Below, piece after piece: positions 32,561 through 41,476 of a stretch of 51,630 bases of DNA. Numbering within the stretch: the stretch's first letter is position 1; every line of letters begins with the position of its first letter. Below the pieces are notes generated by a model. That model saw nothing but the letters and a program-made list of their open reading frames with translations, did no database searches and had not been told where the DNA came from. The translations under genes and the position numbers were made by a program. Source of the stretch: Chara braunii (taxonomy: Eukaryota; Streptophyta; Charophyceae; Charales; Characeae); NCBI GenBank assembly GCA_003427395.1, contig BFEA01000018.1, positions 2,944,014-2,995,643 on the forward strand, read 5' to 3'.

Positions 32561-33079
32561 TCACAGGTTGTCGGATCCATGTGGTTTGCTTGAGCGCCCC
32601 GTGTTCGGAGGGCCCCGGGGGGCATTCGTTTCGGCAAAAGTCGGCGCTGCACTAGGCTTGTCTGCCTCCGCAGGAATCAGGGGTTGCGGGGGCATAGTGC
32701 GCATGTTCGTGTTGAAACACGGTATGAACTGTTTGCCGAAATACTTGTGCCCTGTCGTGTGACCGAACGTGAGAATAGTCCCAACCTCTGGCAATGCGCA
32801 TCTTTCGTTAAAGTCGTAGACAGTCCCTCGACGCAGAAGCGGCAAGATGTCATTCTGTGTTTCGCCATATGTGTTTGACAGAGTCCAATGCGCAGCTTGC
32901 ACCGCATCTTCCTGGTCCATGTCTGCGAGCGTGATATCGAGCACGCACGTCTCACCCGCCCACCTCCAAAGATGGTGCACAAAGTATCCTTTTTCGATGA
33001 TCTCTGCTGGCACCTTCGGCTTACCATTTTGTGTAGCCTCTTCTCTTCGCGCGGCCTCTTCTCTTATATACTCTTCCAT
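32561..33079 (-). CDS. Unknown protein C (family shared with A and B)
   Basis: A 172-residue frame from MEEYIREEAARREE. It carries the A/B/C pattern: MEEYI, EIIEKGYFVHHLW, VLDITLADMD, and PEVGTILTFGHTTGH followed by FNTNMRTM. The tail is Pro/Ser-rich. Upstream of the ATG the frame stays open without ATG to about 33256 and encodes a charged stretch (RERLRIQNETREQKRVKRNE), preceded by a possible 3' splice site TTTTGTGTCCAG ending at 33242, so the gene may start in an earlier exon. It lies directly downstream of Ulp1-like protease 1. I do not recognise the domain. Confidence 0.5.
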   Translation of the reverse strand: MEEYIREEAARREEATQNGKPKVPAEIIEKGYFVHHLWRWAGETCVLDITLADMDQEDAVQAAHWTLSNTYGETQNDILPLLRRGTVYDFNERCALPEVGTILTFGHTTGHKYFGKQFIPCFNTNMRTMPPQPLIPAEADKPSAAPTFAETNAPRGPPNTGRSSKPHGSDNL

Positions 33080-33328
33080 TTGCAGGGTGCTCGTGTGGAT
33101 GATTTCGTTGCGTTTGACTCGTTTCTGCTCCCTGGTTTCATTTTGAATGCGTAGTCGCTCACGCAGGCAAGGCCGATCGCGTTTAAGTGGCGGGAGCGCT
33201 GCAGGCGCACTATCTCCAACGTTTTGGGAGGAAGCGATAATCTGGACACAAAATCACGTACGTAGTGTGAGCGTCGAAAAACAGACGCTGAACAGGTGCC
33301 AAGAAAACCAGAAATGGCTTAGCGGAAA

Positions 33329-34129
33329 TCATGTTCTCCGCCGAGCGCAGCAGTAGGGTGGAAGAACGGGAAAACTTAAATGAGGGTGCGGAGTTATGGA
33401 TTTCAGGACTTTGGTTATAAGTTCGTCGTGAATGAACGATCGATAAAAGCGTATGTCTTGTTGGCCGAAATTGTTTATAGGCAGGTGGGGAGGCCCGATC
33501 AACAAATGTCGAATCATAACCAGCATAAAAACACCACAATCATACGAGTTTGTTTGAGCAGGGCCTCGAATGTTGAAGCATTGTATGGTGGCAAGGGCAT
33601 TGAAAGCATCAGAACGACGACACAACCATTGGCGCATGTTTCGAGAAAACACAGCGTTGGAGTGGCCAAGGTTATCATCGAAGAATAATTGTTGGTTGTT
33701 TATATCAATGTACCCAAGTGCCCAATGATTACCATGCATATGTAGAGGGAGGAAAAAATGTGCAAACGTAGACGCGAGTCTTGGATAGCACCGAGTGTCA
33801 ATGTTTTGGTCGGCGAACGAGAAGTCACCGCATGCGACGTCGTGGACGTATGTAAAACTGTTCGCGGCGAGCACCGATGGAAAAGTGTCCATCAGCAAGT
33901 CCATATAGTCCCCAATAGGAATGTCACTAAGCCACGCTGTTCCATGGAGACTACAATATACACAGTCCGCCGTAAATTGCGACTTGCCGTGAGGCGGCGT
34001 CCAAGACACAACGGGAACAGATGAACAAACAGAGAATAGCAAAGGTTGCGGGTCGAGCTGCAATGATGGAATGTTTGTTGAAGCAGCAACGTCGCCTGCG
34101 TGCATCGGCGCGTGCGGCCGCTCGGCCAC
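33329..34129 (-). CDS. Ulp1-like (C48) cysteine protease 1
   Basis: A 266-residue protein with the Ulp1/SENP protease fold pattern: LHGTAWLSDIPIGDYMDLL (about 61-79, the Ulp1 W-L-x-D strand), the catalytic His in HGNHWALGYI (His135), Asp in FFDDNLG (151/152), Gln in PAQTNSYDCGVFML (Gln192) and Cys198. Family members cleave ubiquitin-like tags or precursor proteins. All active-site residues are present and the frame is unbroken. It lies 245 nt downstream of the end of the RepHel frame, same strand, different frame. The N-terminal linker and sequence upstream contain diverged repeats. The cellular substrate is unknown. Confidence 0.8.
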   Translation of the reverse strand: MAERPHAPMHAGDVAASTNIPSLQLDPQPLLFSVCSSVPVVSWTPPHGKSQFTADCVYCSLHGTAWLSDIPIGDYMDLLMDTFPSVLAANSFTYVHDVACGDFSFADQNIDTRCYPRLASTFAHFFLPLHMHGNHWALGYIDINNQQLFFDDNLGHSNAVFSRNMRQWLCRRSDAFNALATIQCFNIRGPAQTNSYDCGVFMLVMIRHLLIGPPHLPINNFGQQDIRFYRSFIHDELITKVLKSITPHPHLSFPVLPPYCCARRRT

Positions 34130-34637
34130 CGAGGTTGTATGCTCGACGAGGGCATCGTTCGGGAGCCTGTCATCAGTGAGAGAGGAATCAGAGGTTTCAC
34201 TTGAAGAAATGGCGATCCGAGGCCCCAGATAGGAAGGGAGAAGGCACGAACGTTTTTTAGGCTGCGGTTGTTCATGGGCAGATGGACAGATAGAGAATGG
34301 CGAAGACCGTGGGTTCAGCTGTGATGGCAGAACAGTCGTCGAAACAGCAGGAGGGGTCGGTGTGCGTGATCATTTACCTGCTGGGGTTGTCCAGTCTGCA
34401 AACGCGCCGTTCGGGGGTCCGATCGAAGGCTTCAAGTGGACGAGCGACGATCTGCGGCCTCGAAATGGAGGTAGAGCAAAAGGCCAGAGCAGGGGATAGG
34501 GTAAGATCCGAAAGTTTGTCAAGGCGCAATTGCTCACGGACAACAGATGGATTTGGCTGGAAAAAGGTTGCGAGGTCCTTTGTGAATGGCTTTAAAATTA
34601 CCAAAGCAGAACGGTTGACAACACGGGAGACAATGAT

Positions 34638-36053
34638 TTAACCCTGTTGCGGGACGTTGTGTTTTCGTTTGTGGCCAGCATTGGGGCGCGCTTTCCACTC
34701 GACGACAACGAGAGATGTCAATGTCTCTCCTTGGATCCTGTAGACGTTCGAAGCGACATCAGACACAAATGGAAATTGGAGAGGTCGCACGTGGCATGTT
34801 CTCTGGGGCATTCCTGCACCGGTCGGGAGGTCGACCTTCGCAAAGCCGTATGGCTGTTGTCTGAACGTCGGGTAAACATCCGAAGGCAGGGCGACAGAAA
34901 GCGCAGCAGGGAGCTGTTCGAATGCGGAACGATGGGGGACGCGCACAAGAGCGAGGTCCGGCGGGGAGCTAGGAAGCAGCACGCGAATGTTTGCATTCGT
35001 GTCATGGAACAGTGCAAACGTCGTATGTTCAGGGAACCATAAAGAGTACAGAACACCGTAGGTTCTATTTGCGATGCCTCGAGCGGGATCTACGTTCTGG
35101 GTGAATAAAACCGACATCCCGGGTAGACGGTCAAGGAACGCAGCGAATCGTCTGAGTTTGTTGTCCGGCAATGACATTATGAATTGTATATCATGCGGTT
35201 TTCTATTTTTGAATTTTGCGCCGAAGTCTGCCACGATGCGAACAGGTTGATGATCACAAGGCAGCAGTGCACACAACGTGCGCGTAAACGAATGCAGTAG
35301 CTGTGTACGATTGTCGTTATCCGGGACAACGAAAACAGGGAAATGGCCACCTTTTGGATTGACAAAATTCCGGCGCAGGTCGGGGTTGATGTTTTCCAAA
35401 AGTCTACTGTTGATGATATCTATAAAATCGTTTTCCCATATGCCCCGCCTGGCGTTTTTACAGTGGCGGCCCCATTCGGGGTCTGATCTAAACCGAACGG
35501 TCTCGGTTAGAACAACAACCGTGTCGAAGAGACGCCAAAGCTTGAATGCTTCGTGGTCGGCGGTCGTGTCTGCCTTATCCAATGAAGGATCAGAATACAC
35601 CGGCGTGTTGTTAACAGGGGGAAGCTGGAAGAAGTCTCCCGTAGGCAAGATATGCACACGACCGAAGGGGATATCCAGCTTTCTGGCTGCGCGCAGAGCT
35701 TGGTCAAGTCGAAGGAATGCATCTTTGTCCGTCATGTTGAACTCATCGATGATGAGTAAATCTAGTTCTGGCGTGAAGCCGGGTATGCCTTTCAGCTGCG
35801 CCTGGCGACGTTCGAAACAGTAATCAGCTTTGAGGTTGTGCATCACGAACCAGCTATGGAATGTCACCCCGGCGATGGAAACTGCAGCTTTGCCAGTCAT
35901 TGCAGTTTTGACAACGCTGTGTGGATGCTGCCATCTTTTAGCAAAGGCATCGATGGCAGCGATTACGTGGGATTTGTCGGTGCCACCCTCTCCGGTGAGG
36001 AACATGAGGAGCTGCTTTTTTTCAATTACACCGGCCATAGCTGCCAGCGGCAT
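34638..36053 (-). CDS. Helitron helicase portion (PIF1/SF1B type), 471 codons
   Basis: SF1B helicase motifs are in order: Walker A GEGGTDKS (21-28), motif Ia TAMTGKAA (50-57), Walker B IIDEFNM (101-107), motif III GDFFQLPPV (139-147) and motif V/VI region YRIQGETL (438-445). The canonical Walker A is GxxGxGKS; here the second glycine of GTGKS is Asp26, which should abolish nucleotide binding. The change fits a single G-to-A transition. The true N-terminal start of the domain is upstream (FSLNRKQHLAFSLLADSLL, before a TGA at about 36095), and the end continues past the TAA at 34638 as IIVSRVVNRSALVILKPF. The segment is therefore a decayed part of RepHel rather than a separate gene. Confidence 0.85.
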   Translation of the reverse strand: MPLAAMAGVIEKKQLLMFLTGEGGTDKSHVIAAIDAFAKRWQHPHSVVKTAMTGKAAVSIAGVTFHSWFVMHNLKADYCFERRQAQLKGIPGFTPELDLLIIDEFNMTDKDAFLRLDQALRAARKLDIPFGRVHILPTGDFFQLPPVNNTPVYSDPSLDKADTTADHEAFKLWRLFDTVVVLTETVRFRSDPEWGRHCKNARRGIWENDFIDIINSRLLENINPDLRRNFVNPKGGHFPVFVVPDNDNRTQLLHSFTRTLCALLPCDHQPVRIVADFGAKFKNRKPHDIQFIMSLPDNKLRRFAAFLDRLPGMSVLFTQNVDPARGIANRTYGVLYSLWFPEHTTFALFHDTNANIRVLLPSSPPDLALVRVPHRSAFEQLPAALSVALPSDVYPTFRQQPYGFAKVDLPTGAGMPQRTCHVRPLQFPFVSDVASNVYRIQGETLTSLVVVEWKARPNAGHKRKHNVPQQG

Positions 36054-36293
36054 CGGCGTAGGTATGTCTTCAGCTGTCGTTTTGGAGAGTCAGGTCCTGA
36101 GAAGGGAATCAGCCAAAAGAGAGAAAGCAAGGTGTTGTTTGCGATTGAGCGAGAACTGCACCGAGACATCAGAGATTGTAGGGAACAAGGAGTCGGGCGG
36201 TGAAGAGGGCTTTGTGGTGGGATTGTTAGCGAACTCCTTATTCCAAGGCTGAAGCGCGTTTGTGATCAGGCGGAGACGAGTGGGCCGAGGCAG

Positions 36294-36686
36294 CTAATGC
36301 CAGGCGTCGGGGACAGCACCGACATCTTCTACCAGAGGCGGCGCTGCTTTTGCCCAAGCGTGGATAGTGTTAAGATCGCCAATGGTTTGTCTCAGGAAAC
36401 AGTTGGTCGATGATAAGTCGCCTGGGGCGAAGCTCTTACACATATCCAGTGCGATTGTTGCGCAGGATGTCATCAATTCAGACGACAAACCTGACGCATA
36501 GCCATCAGCTATCATTGACACGATTATGGCATTGTCCACGCGACCCGGCTCCACGCTATTTTGTGAGTCAGTGTCAGAAGGAGGACACATTGGTATAGAT
36601 GCGTTCGATGAGCTATTAGGCATCCCACCCGAGGAGGCTGCATAGAGAACGCTTGCAGTTTGATCGGACGCTCTTTGATTACGCAT
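36294..36686 (-). pseudogene. RepHel linker segment between two stops
   Basis: A 130-codon piece in the same frame as the Rep and helicase parts. It starts MRNQRASDQ just after the TGA at 36702-36704 and ends at a TAG at 36294-36296; LPRPTRLRLITNAL follows in frame. It corresponds to the variable linker between nuclease and helicase and has no motif of its own. Confidence 0.7.
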
Positions 36687-36701
36687 TTCTGCTGCACGTT
36701 C

Positions 36702-39700
36702 TCATGCGACATGGTAGTCTTGCATTTGTAGGTAAATGGCGCATAGAAATGCAGGCATCTGTTCGTAGAATGAAAGGAAAGCATCATGCCATGTGTTGCT
36801 GGGCGTAACTAAATCCGTCAGAATCCGAAAGGGTTTGAATAGCAAAAGTGACAGTTGCGCGTGCAAAGTTTTGGCTGCATCGTCGTTGCATATTCTGAGA
36901 TCAGGAACGCGTGTAGAATAAGGCACGACAGGGATTGCGGGAAGTCTCTTGCGTGCCAATGCTTTGCGCTTATACAACGGATGGTTTCGAAGGAAGCTGC
37001 CATCGGTTTTGGAGGCAGCTGATTTCGTACAAGTGTAAAAATGCATCGTGAATTCGTAAAGAGACAGATGCGTCAATGCCAATGGTCGGAAAACGTAATC
37101 ATCCAAAGGTCGTTTCACAGCAAAGCCCGCAGGCGCTCTCTCCAGCGAACACAAAGTGCCGGGATCATTTTGCAGCTGTTTCAGCATGTGAAAAAGAGGG
37201 AGTGTTTTGAAACCGTGGCTAAGATACACGCACGACTGCCGTAGCAGATATAGTGCACATAATGGGCCAGCGGTTTCTTGTTTGTTCGTTATACTGAAAA
37301 GTTGAGAAGCAAGGCGGCGACGTGTTTTCGTTTCCGCTGACATTTCTGTACGCTCCTCTGCCAACTTTTCTCGCTCACAGCGTGCATCGAACACAGCCAA
37401 GCGCAGTGCGACTTTGCAGTCAATTTTATGTTGGTCTTTGGTAGCATATCTGCAACAATAGCAGATACGGTCTGTCGCCTCTGCGCCACCGAATAGAGGT
37501 TGTATGTCGTGGTTGCATTTAAATCCAGCGAGCATAACATCATTGTAAGCGTTAATATATTCGGCGCCGAGGCCCCGCCGGAGTTCCACTCCGGAATCGT
37601 GTAAAACTGTCCGTTCGCAATGCGTCCGAGGGAACAGATAGTGACAGACTTCTGCGTTTTTGGTCATACGGGTATTCTTGAAACACGACCCAGTGTGAGC
37701 CCAGTGGTGTGTTTGGACAAGGAAAAGAATCAATGGCAGTGCCGACCAAAAAGAAAGCAAGCTCAGTGGCAGCGCAAGCATTCTGTTGCTTGTTGCGTGT
37801 GTGTGGAACGGATCGTCTGTGAGTTTAGGGTACGAAGCTGGAGCAGCGTTCTGCCAACGAATGTCGTCATAGGCGGGAGATGGAGTAGCTTCCAGGATGC
37901 TCTGGCGCTGCATCTGGTGCGAACTAATTAAAGCATGACAGTGTGCACATTCGGCGCTCGGCGGTTCGACCAATAACTGTGGTTTGCCTTTCCGGAATGG
38001 CGAGCACCGGGCTGACTGCGGGAGCGTATGCATTTTGTAAGTCGGCGCCGGTGCATGGCAGTGTGCACAAGGCAGCCGAGAAACATCTTGGGATGCAGAT
38101 GCAAAAACAATGTTGTCCACGTATTCCGTAACGCGATCAGCGAGCGACGCATCTGCTTCCAGCAAATTATCGAAATCACGAGTTGTGGGCGGCGTGTTTT
38201 CAAGCCAGACGAGGCAGTGCAAATGCAATGTGCCGCGGCCCTGCGTTTCCACCGTTCCAAAATATGCCCGCACGGGCCCGAAGAGTCCGCCCCCGGGTAC
38301 ACTTTGCTGAGTCGTGCGGTCGAATCCCAACACTTTGTTAAAAAATATGGACATCAGCCGATCAAAAAGCCGCGCCGAAGCAATATTGTCGGCCATGGAT
38401 AAACGCTTGAGATCTTCTGTCTCGACGTAAGGGTTATCGATCAACACCGCGCAGAATGCTTCCACGTCGAGAAGACCAACGTACGATGCAAGCGCGAACG
38501 AGGTGTCAGTGTTCGGGGTCAACGTATCGAAAATCGTCGGCTGACCGAAACGGTCGCAGGTGGCGAATGCTTCTTGACGGCGTGCACGTCGCTCTGCGTT
38601 GCTGCCCCAAACATACGCTGAAGCGCATTCAACATGACGAAGCAGATCTGTGACCGCCGGATCCGTATCGGGCGTTTTTAAGCCGGCTGTTCGTCGACGG
38701 GTGTTTTCCAAACCTCTGCTCAGCATTTCGGTCGTGACTCCGGCGATATATTGATGCAAATGGGGTTGCATTCTGCACGTGAGGTGCGAGAACATGTATC
38801 CACGATTTAGCGGAAGATGGTCGAAGGCGGCCATGCAATAATACAGATCCTGCTCAAAGCGCCTGGAGCTCAGCAGACAATAATGCCTCGCGCAGAGCTG
38901 GCGCAAAGTGGTGACTCTTCGTCCTTCTTCGCCGGGATGCCCGCGTCCATATGGGAACAGATGCGGGAACATTTTGGCTTCTAGCGTCGGCTTAAAAAGG
39001 TTGGCGAATTTTGACGAAGTGTGGAGCATGAAAACCGGGTCGTTGGCTCGTCCAGCCTTCAAGAGTTCGACCACACGCTGTTCGACAATCGGATCCAGTG
39101 GCGCAGTGGCGTGCGAAAAAATCACAGACTTTTCAATGTAAGTTGTCTTGGTGGTTGTGCCCGGAGGGGCGTTAAGACCATCCTGTTCATGGCCCAACAA
39201 CTTTGCATCGGCGTGATCATTCGACAGGTCTCGGATGACAAGCGTCGGCACAAACGCGGGATCATCGCGCGGAATGCTGTCAAGAACTTCGTCATCATGT
39301 TTTACATCAGAGTAAAGGACATTAAACGTCGTGTAAAAGTTGAGCAGGTTTTCCACCATCGAATGTCTGACGCGATGTAGCTTCTTAATACGTGCCACCT
39401 GACCATCTGTAAACGGTCCTGCCAAGATAATGCGATAGAACGTATCTTTTGTTATCGACCTGGGAAGCAAAGTGGCTGTCGGCCCGGGCACCAAGTCGAA
39501 AACGAGCAGATGGGAAAGTATCGAACGATGCCACCCACCGCGCATCACTCTCGTCTGGGCGAGGATATTTGTCAGGCTTGTCATAAGAAGCTCTGCCCAG
39601 GTCGCGCTCTGCAAAGCGGGAGGCAGCGCGCCGACAAAAAAATGATTGGCGATTGCGAATTTCGGGAGGCGAGGCCGGCAGCGTGAACAAAAAAGCGGTT

Positions 39701-40103
39701 GCTCGCAGGCGTCGCATATGTTGAAATGGACACTGCCGTCGGCGAGCTGCACAATGCCATTTCGCGACAACATGATGCCCAAGAAAACCGGAGACAAATC
39801 TTCGCAGCTATAATGCTGCACAAGATCTGGATATAACGATGAATCAGGATTATATAAAACTGCACGCATACGGTCGATGATGTCTGTCTCAGAAGACGGA
39901 TGGATATTGACTTCAGTGCATAACACCAGTTCGTCACACACACAGCATACGAACTCCTCAAGCTTAACGGGACTGAGTTTGTCAACCAGACGGCCGACGA
40001 TCGTGTTTTTCAACGCTGGCGAGATGACAGAGGGGAACGGCGGACGCAAGGAATAACGTGCTTCTCGATCCTGGGCTAGTCGCTGTAAACATGAATATAT
40101 CAC
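36702..40103 (-). CDS. Helitron Rep portion (HUH endonuclease), 1,133 codons
   Basis: This is the N-terminal, longest uninterrupted part of RepHel. Cys130, Cys133, Cys139 and Cys142 form a CX2CX5CX2C finger, and another Cys pair lies near 53. Residues about 146-215 (KFAIANHFFVGALPPALQ) fit DUF6570. MFPHLFPYGRGHPGE at about 378 opens Helitron_like_N. The HUH motif is HLH in QGRGTLHLHCLVWLE (His627, His629). The double catalytic Tyr motif is YCCRYATK (Tyr882, Tyr886), spaced as in other Helitrons. Two extra Cys pairs (679/682, 719/722) sit between the motifs. It ends at an in-frame TGA, after which ERAAEMRNQRAS continues the protein. All nuclease residues appear intact. The ATG is unclear: the first codon here is GTG. 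Confidence 0.85.
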   Translation of the reverse strand: MIYSCLQRLAQDREARYSLRPPFPSVISPALKNTIVGRLVDKLSPVKLEEFVCCVCDELVLCTEVNIHPSSETDIIDRMRAVLYNPDSSLYPDLVQHYSCEDLSPVFLGIMLSRNGIVQLADGSVHFNICDACEQPLFCSRCRPRLPKFAIANHFFVGALPPALQSATWAELLMTSLTNILAQTRVMRGGWHRSILSHLLVFDLVPGPTATLLPRSITKDTFYRIILAGPFTDGQVARIKKLHRVRHSMVENLLNFYTTFNVLYSDVKHDDEVLDSIPRDDPAFVPTLVIRDLSNDHADAKLLGHEQDGLNAPPGTTTKTTYIEKSVIFSHATAPLDPIVEQRVVELLKAGRANDPVFMLHTSSKFANLFKPTLEAKMFPHLFPYGRGHPGEEGRRVTTLRQLCARHYCLLSSRRFEQDLYYCMAAFDHLPLNRGYMFSHLTCRMQPHLHQYIAGVTTEMLSRGLENTRRRTAGLKTPDTDPAVTDLLRHVECASAYVWGSNAERRARRQEAFATCDRFGQPTIFDTLTPNTDTSFALASYVGLLDVEAFCAVLIDNPYVETEDLKRLSMADNIASARLFDRLMSIFFNKVLGFDRTTQQSVPGGGLFGPVRAYFGTVETQGRGTLHLHCLVWLENTPPTTRDFDNLLEADASLADRVTEYVDNIVFASASQDVSRLPCAHCHAPAPTYKMHTLPQSARCSPFRKGKPQLLVEPPSAECAHCHALISSHQMQRQSILEATPSPAYDDIRWQNAAPASYPKLTDDPFHTHATSNRMLALPLSLLSFWSALPLILFLVQTHHWAHTGSCFKNTRMTKNAEVCHYLFPRTHCERTVLHDSGVELRRGLGAEYINAYNDVMLAGFKCNHDIQPLFGGAEATDRICYCCRYATKDQHKIDCKVALRLAVFDARCEREKLAEERTEMSAETKTRRRLASQLFSITNKQETAGPLCALYLLRQSCVYLSHGFKTLPLFHMLKQLQNDPGTLCSLERAPAGFAVKRPLDDYVFRPLALTHLSLYEFTMHFYTCTKSAASKTDGSFLRNHPLYKRKALARKRLPAIPVVPYSTRVPDLRICNDDAAKTLHAQLSLLLFKPFRILTDLVTPSNTWHDAFLSFYEQMPAFLCAIYLQMQDYHVA

Positions 40104-40227
40104 AGCTTCCGCAAAACGGCCAGTGACGATTGTCGGGGTTGATGGCTCGGGGTTCGAGACGCCACAGGAGAGGTCGCGTATGCAGAGTGGGGAAACCGCC
40201 TGCAGAGAGATGCGTGCCGGCGGGGGC

Positions 40228-40365
40228 AGGGGGGGGCCGTTTCATGCGGGCCAATTGTTTGAGCCTGACAAGCTTCACAAAGGCAGTGCCGCAGAGGGGG
40301 GGCATTTCATGCGGGCCAACTGTTTGAGTCTGATAGGCTTCACAAGCGAAGGCAGTGTCGCGGGG
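40228..40365. repeat. ~75-bp direct duplication upstream of RepHel
   Basis: TTTCATGCGGGCCAATTGTTTGAG-type sequence with AGCTTCACAA..GGCAGTG follows at 40240-40290 and again at 40311-40361 (TTTCATGCGGGCCAACTGTT). It lies just before the open RepHel frame and could be in its leader. It is too short to be a terminal repeat. Confidence 0.75.
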
Positions 40366-40999
40366 CTCACCTGAGAGCCGAAACAAGAAACGGGGGGCGC
40401 AAGCAACGTCGTGCCCGTACCTGTGAGAGGGCGTTGCGTATTGCGTTTTCTTTCCCGCGCATGCAGCGTCTCGCTGCAGGCGCTCGCGGCGAACGGTCTC
40501 AGTTTCGTTTAATTTCCGTGTCCGTGTCGCGACCCGTTTTTTGCATAGACGCTCTTCTCGCTGCCCTGCAGTCTCCGCGTGCGTCCGCTACGTATTTCCC
40601 CTACCGCACAGTGTGGTACGAATGAGATGGAATAAGCGGTCCACCGCATGGTGCGGGCGGGCAAAAAGCGGTAGCATGTTTACGTAGAGCCAATAGCAAA
40701 GCGACGGAAAGATGTGAGAGTTGCGAAGAGAGAAGTAGAGGGAGAAGGAAAACACTAGAGGGAGAAAGCCAGGAAGCAAAAAAGGCAAAAGAATGAATCG
40801 CGGGTTTACAATCGTGGAAGGAAAAGACAAAAGGGGCCGCAAATACGTCGCTGCCTGCTTCAGGGTCCTGAGCTGGTTTGAGAGGAGGGTCAAGGAGAGT
40901 GAAGGAACGAGCCCGGGGAAGTTTTTTTTCGGGTTTTTGAGTGCGTTTCTTTGTTTGCCAAACATTTTCCAAGACGTGTCAACAAGCTGAGAGACCACG

Positions 41000-41110
41000 A
41001 TCTGTGTTTATGTCTGAGTATATGTATGTATGCCTATCAGACGAGACCAGACAAACACATGAGGAAGGAGAATATGTGCGTTTGCATGTATACGTATATC
41101 TTTCTTCGGA
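41000..41110 (-). repeat. Inverted copy of the CATA/CACA-rich repeat
   Basis: TGTGTTTATGTCTGAGTATA and TGTATGTATGCCTATCAGAC are the complement of the 24660-24732 and 27640-27700 repeat. It lies between the RepHel start and Ulp1-like protease 2. Confidence 0.55.
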
Positions 41111-41354
41111 GTCAAAATACCAGGATAAGTAGACTGAACACGCCCCGCCGCTACATTACCTGTAGACAAGCGTCGACCGCACCTGCGAGCAAAATCACAA
41201 AGAAACAGCCATGCACAATTATAAACATCATTAGGCGCGGGAGGGAAAATGTGAATACATGTTGTAATGAACCGAACGCAAACGCAGGCATACTTAAATG
41301 TCACACAGCAAACCGCTTCTTCCTATAACAGATGGCCGGATAATCGGCAACGGG

Positions 41355-41432
41355 AACGGAGAGGGGCTGGGGAAGGGGGGGGAGGGGGGGAAGGGGGGAA
41401 GTGAAGAGGGGGGGGGGGCGAGCAAGGAGGGG
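41355..41432. repeat. G-rich low-complexity tract
   Basis: GGGG-rich sequence, several runs of 6-9 G, immediately after the stop side of Ulp1-like protease 2. Such tracts can form G-quadruplexes. No function assigned. Confidence 0.8.
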
Positions 41433-41476
41433 CTCGGCGGAGAAGCGAACGCACCCTGCGACGGACATCGGTAGCC

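Larger units (their letters stand above)
34374..40103 (-). pseudogene. Helitron RepHel (whole frame, four in-frame stops)
   Basis: About 1,910 codons stay in one reading frame from 40103 to the stop at 34374. Order: zinc finger, DUF6570-like segment, Helitron_like_N, HUH nuclease, linker, PIF1-type helicase, C-terminal helicase motif. The frame is broken by TGA at 36702-36704, TAG at 36294-36296, TGA at about 36093-36095 and TAA at 34638-34640, with recognisable protein on both sides of each. There is no frameshift. The first three fit single C-to-T changes (CGA or CAG to stop). RepHel nicks and unwinds DNA for rolling-circle Helitron movement. This copy should be inactive unless stops are suppressed. 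The frame remains open, without ATG, to about 40240, so the true start is unknown. Confidence 0.85.

Noticed and set aside
35278-36252. Plus-strand ORFs of 140-181 codons opposite the helicase
   Set aside because: They are antisense shadows of the helicase coding sequence, which carries the recognisable motifs.
34374-40103. Reassigned stop codons or selenocysteine to explain in-frame stops in RepHel
   Set aside because: TAG ends MAGO at 5172 and the stops in RepHel include all three codons, alongside a damaging Walker A change, so ordinary decay is simpler.
39982-40386. 134-codon ORF overlapping the RepHel start
   Set aside because: It is in another frame, crosses a short direct duplication and lacks any domain; it is a shadow of the RepHel leader.
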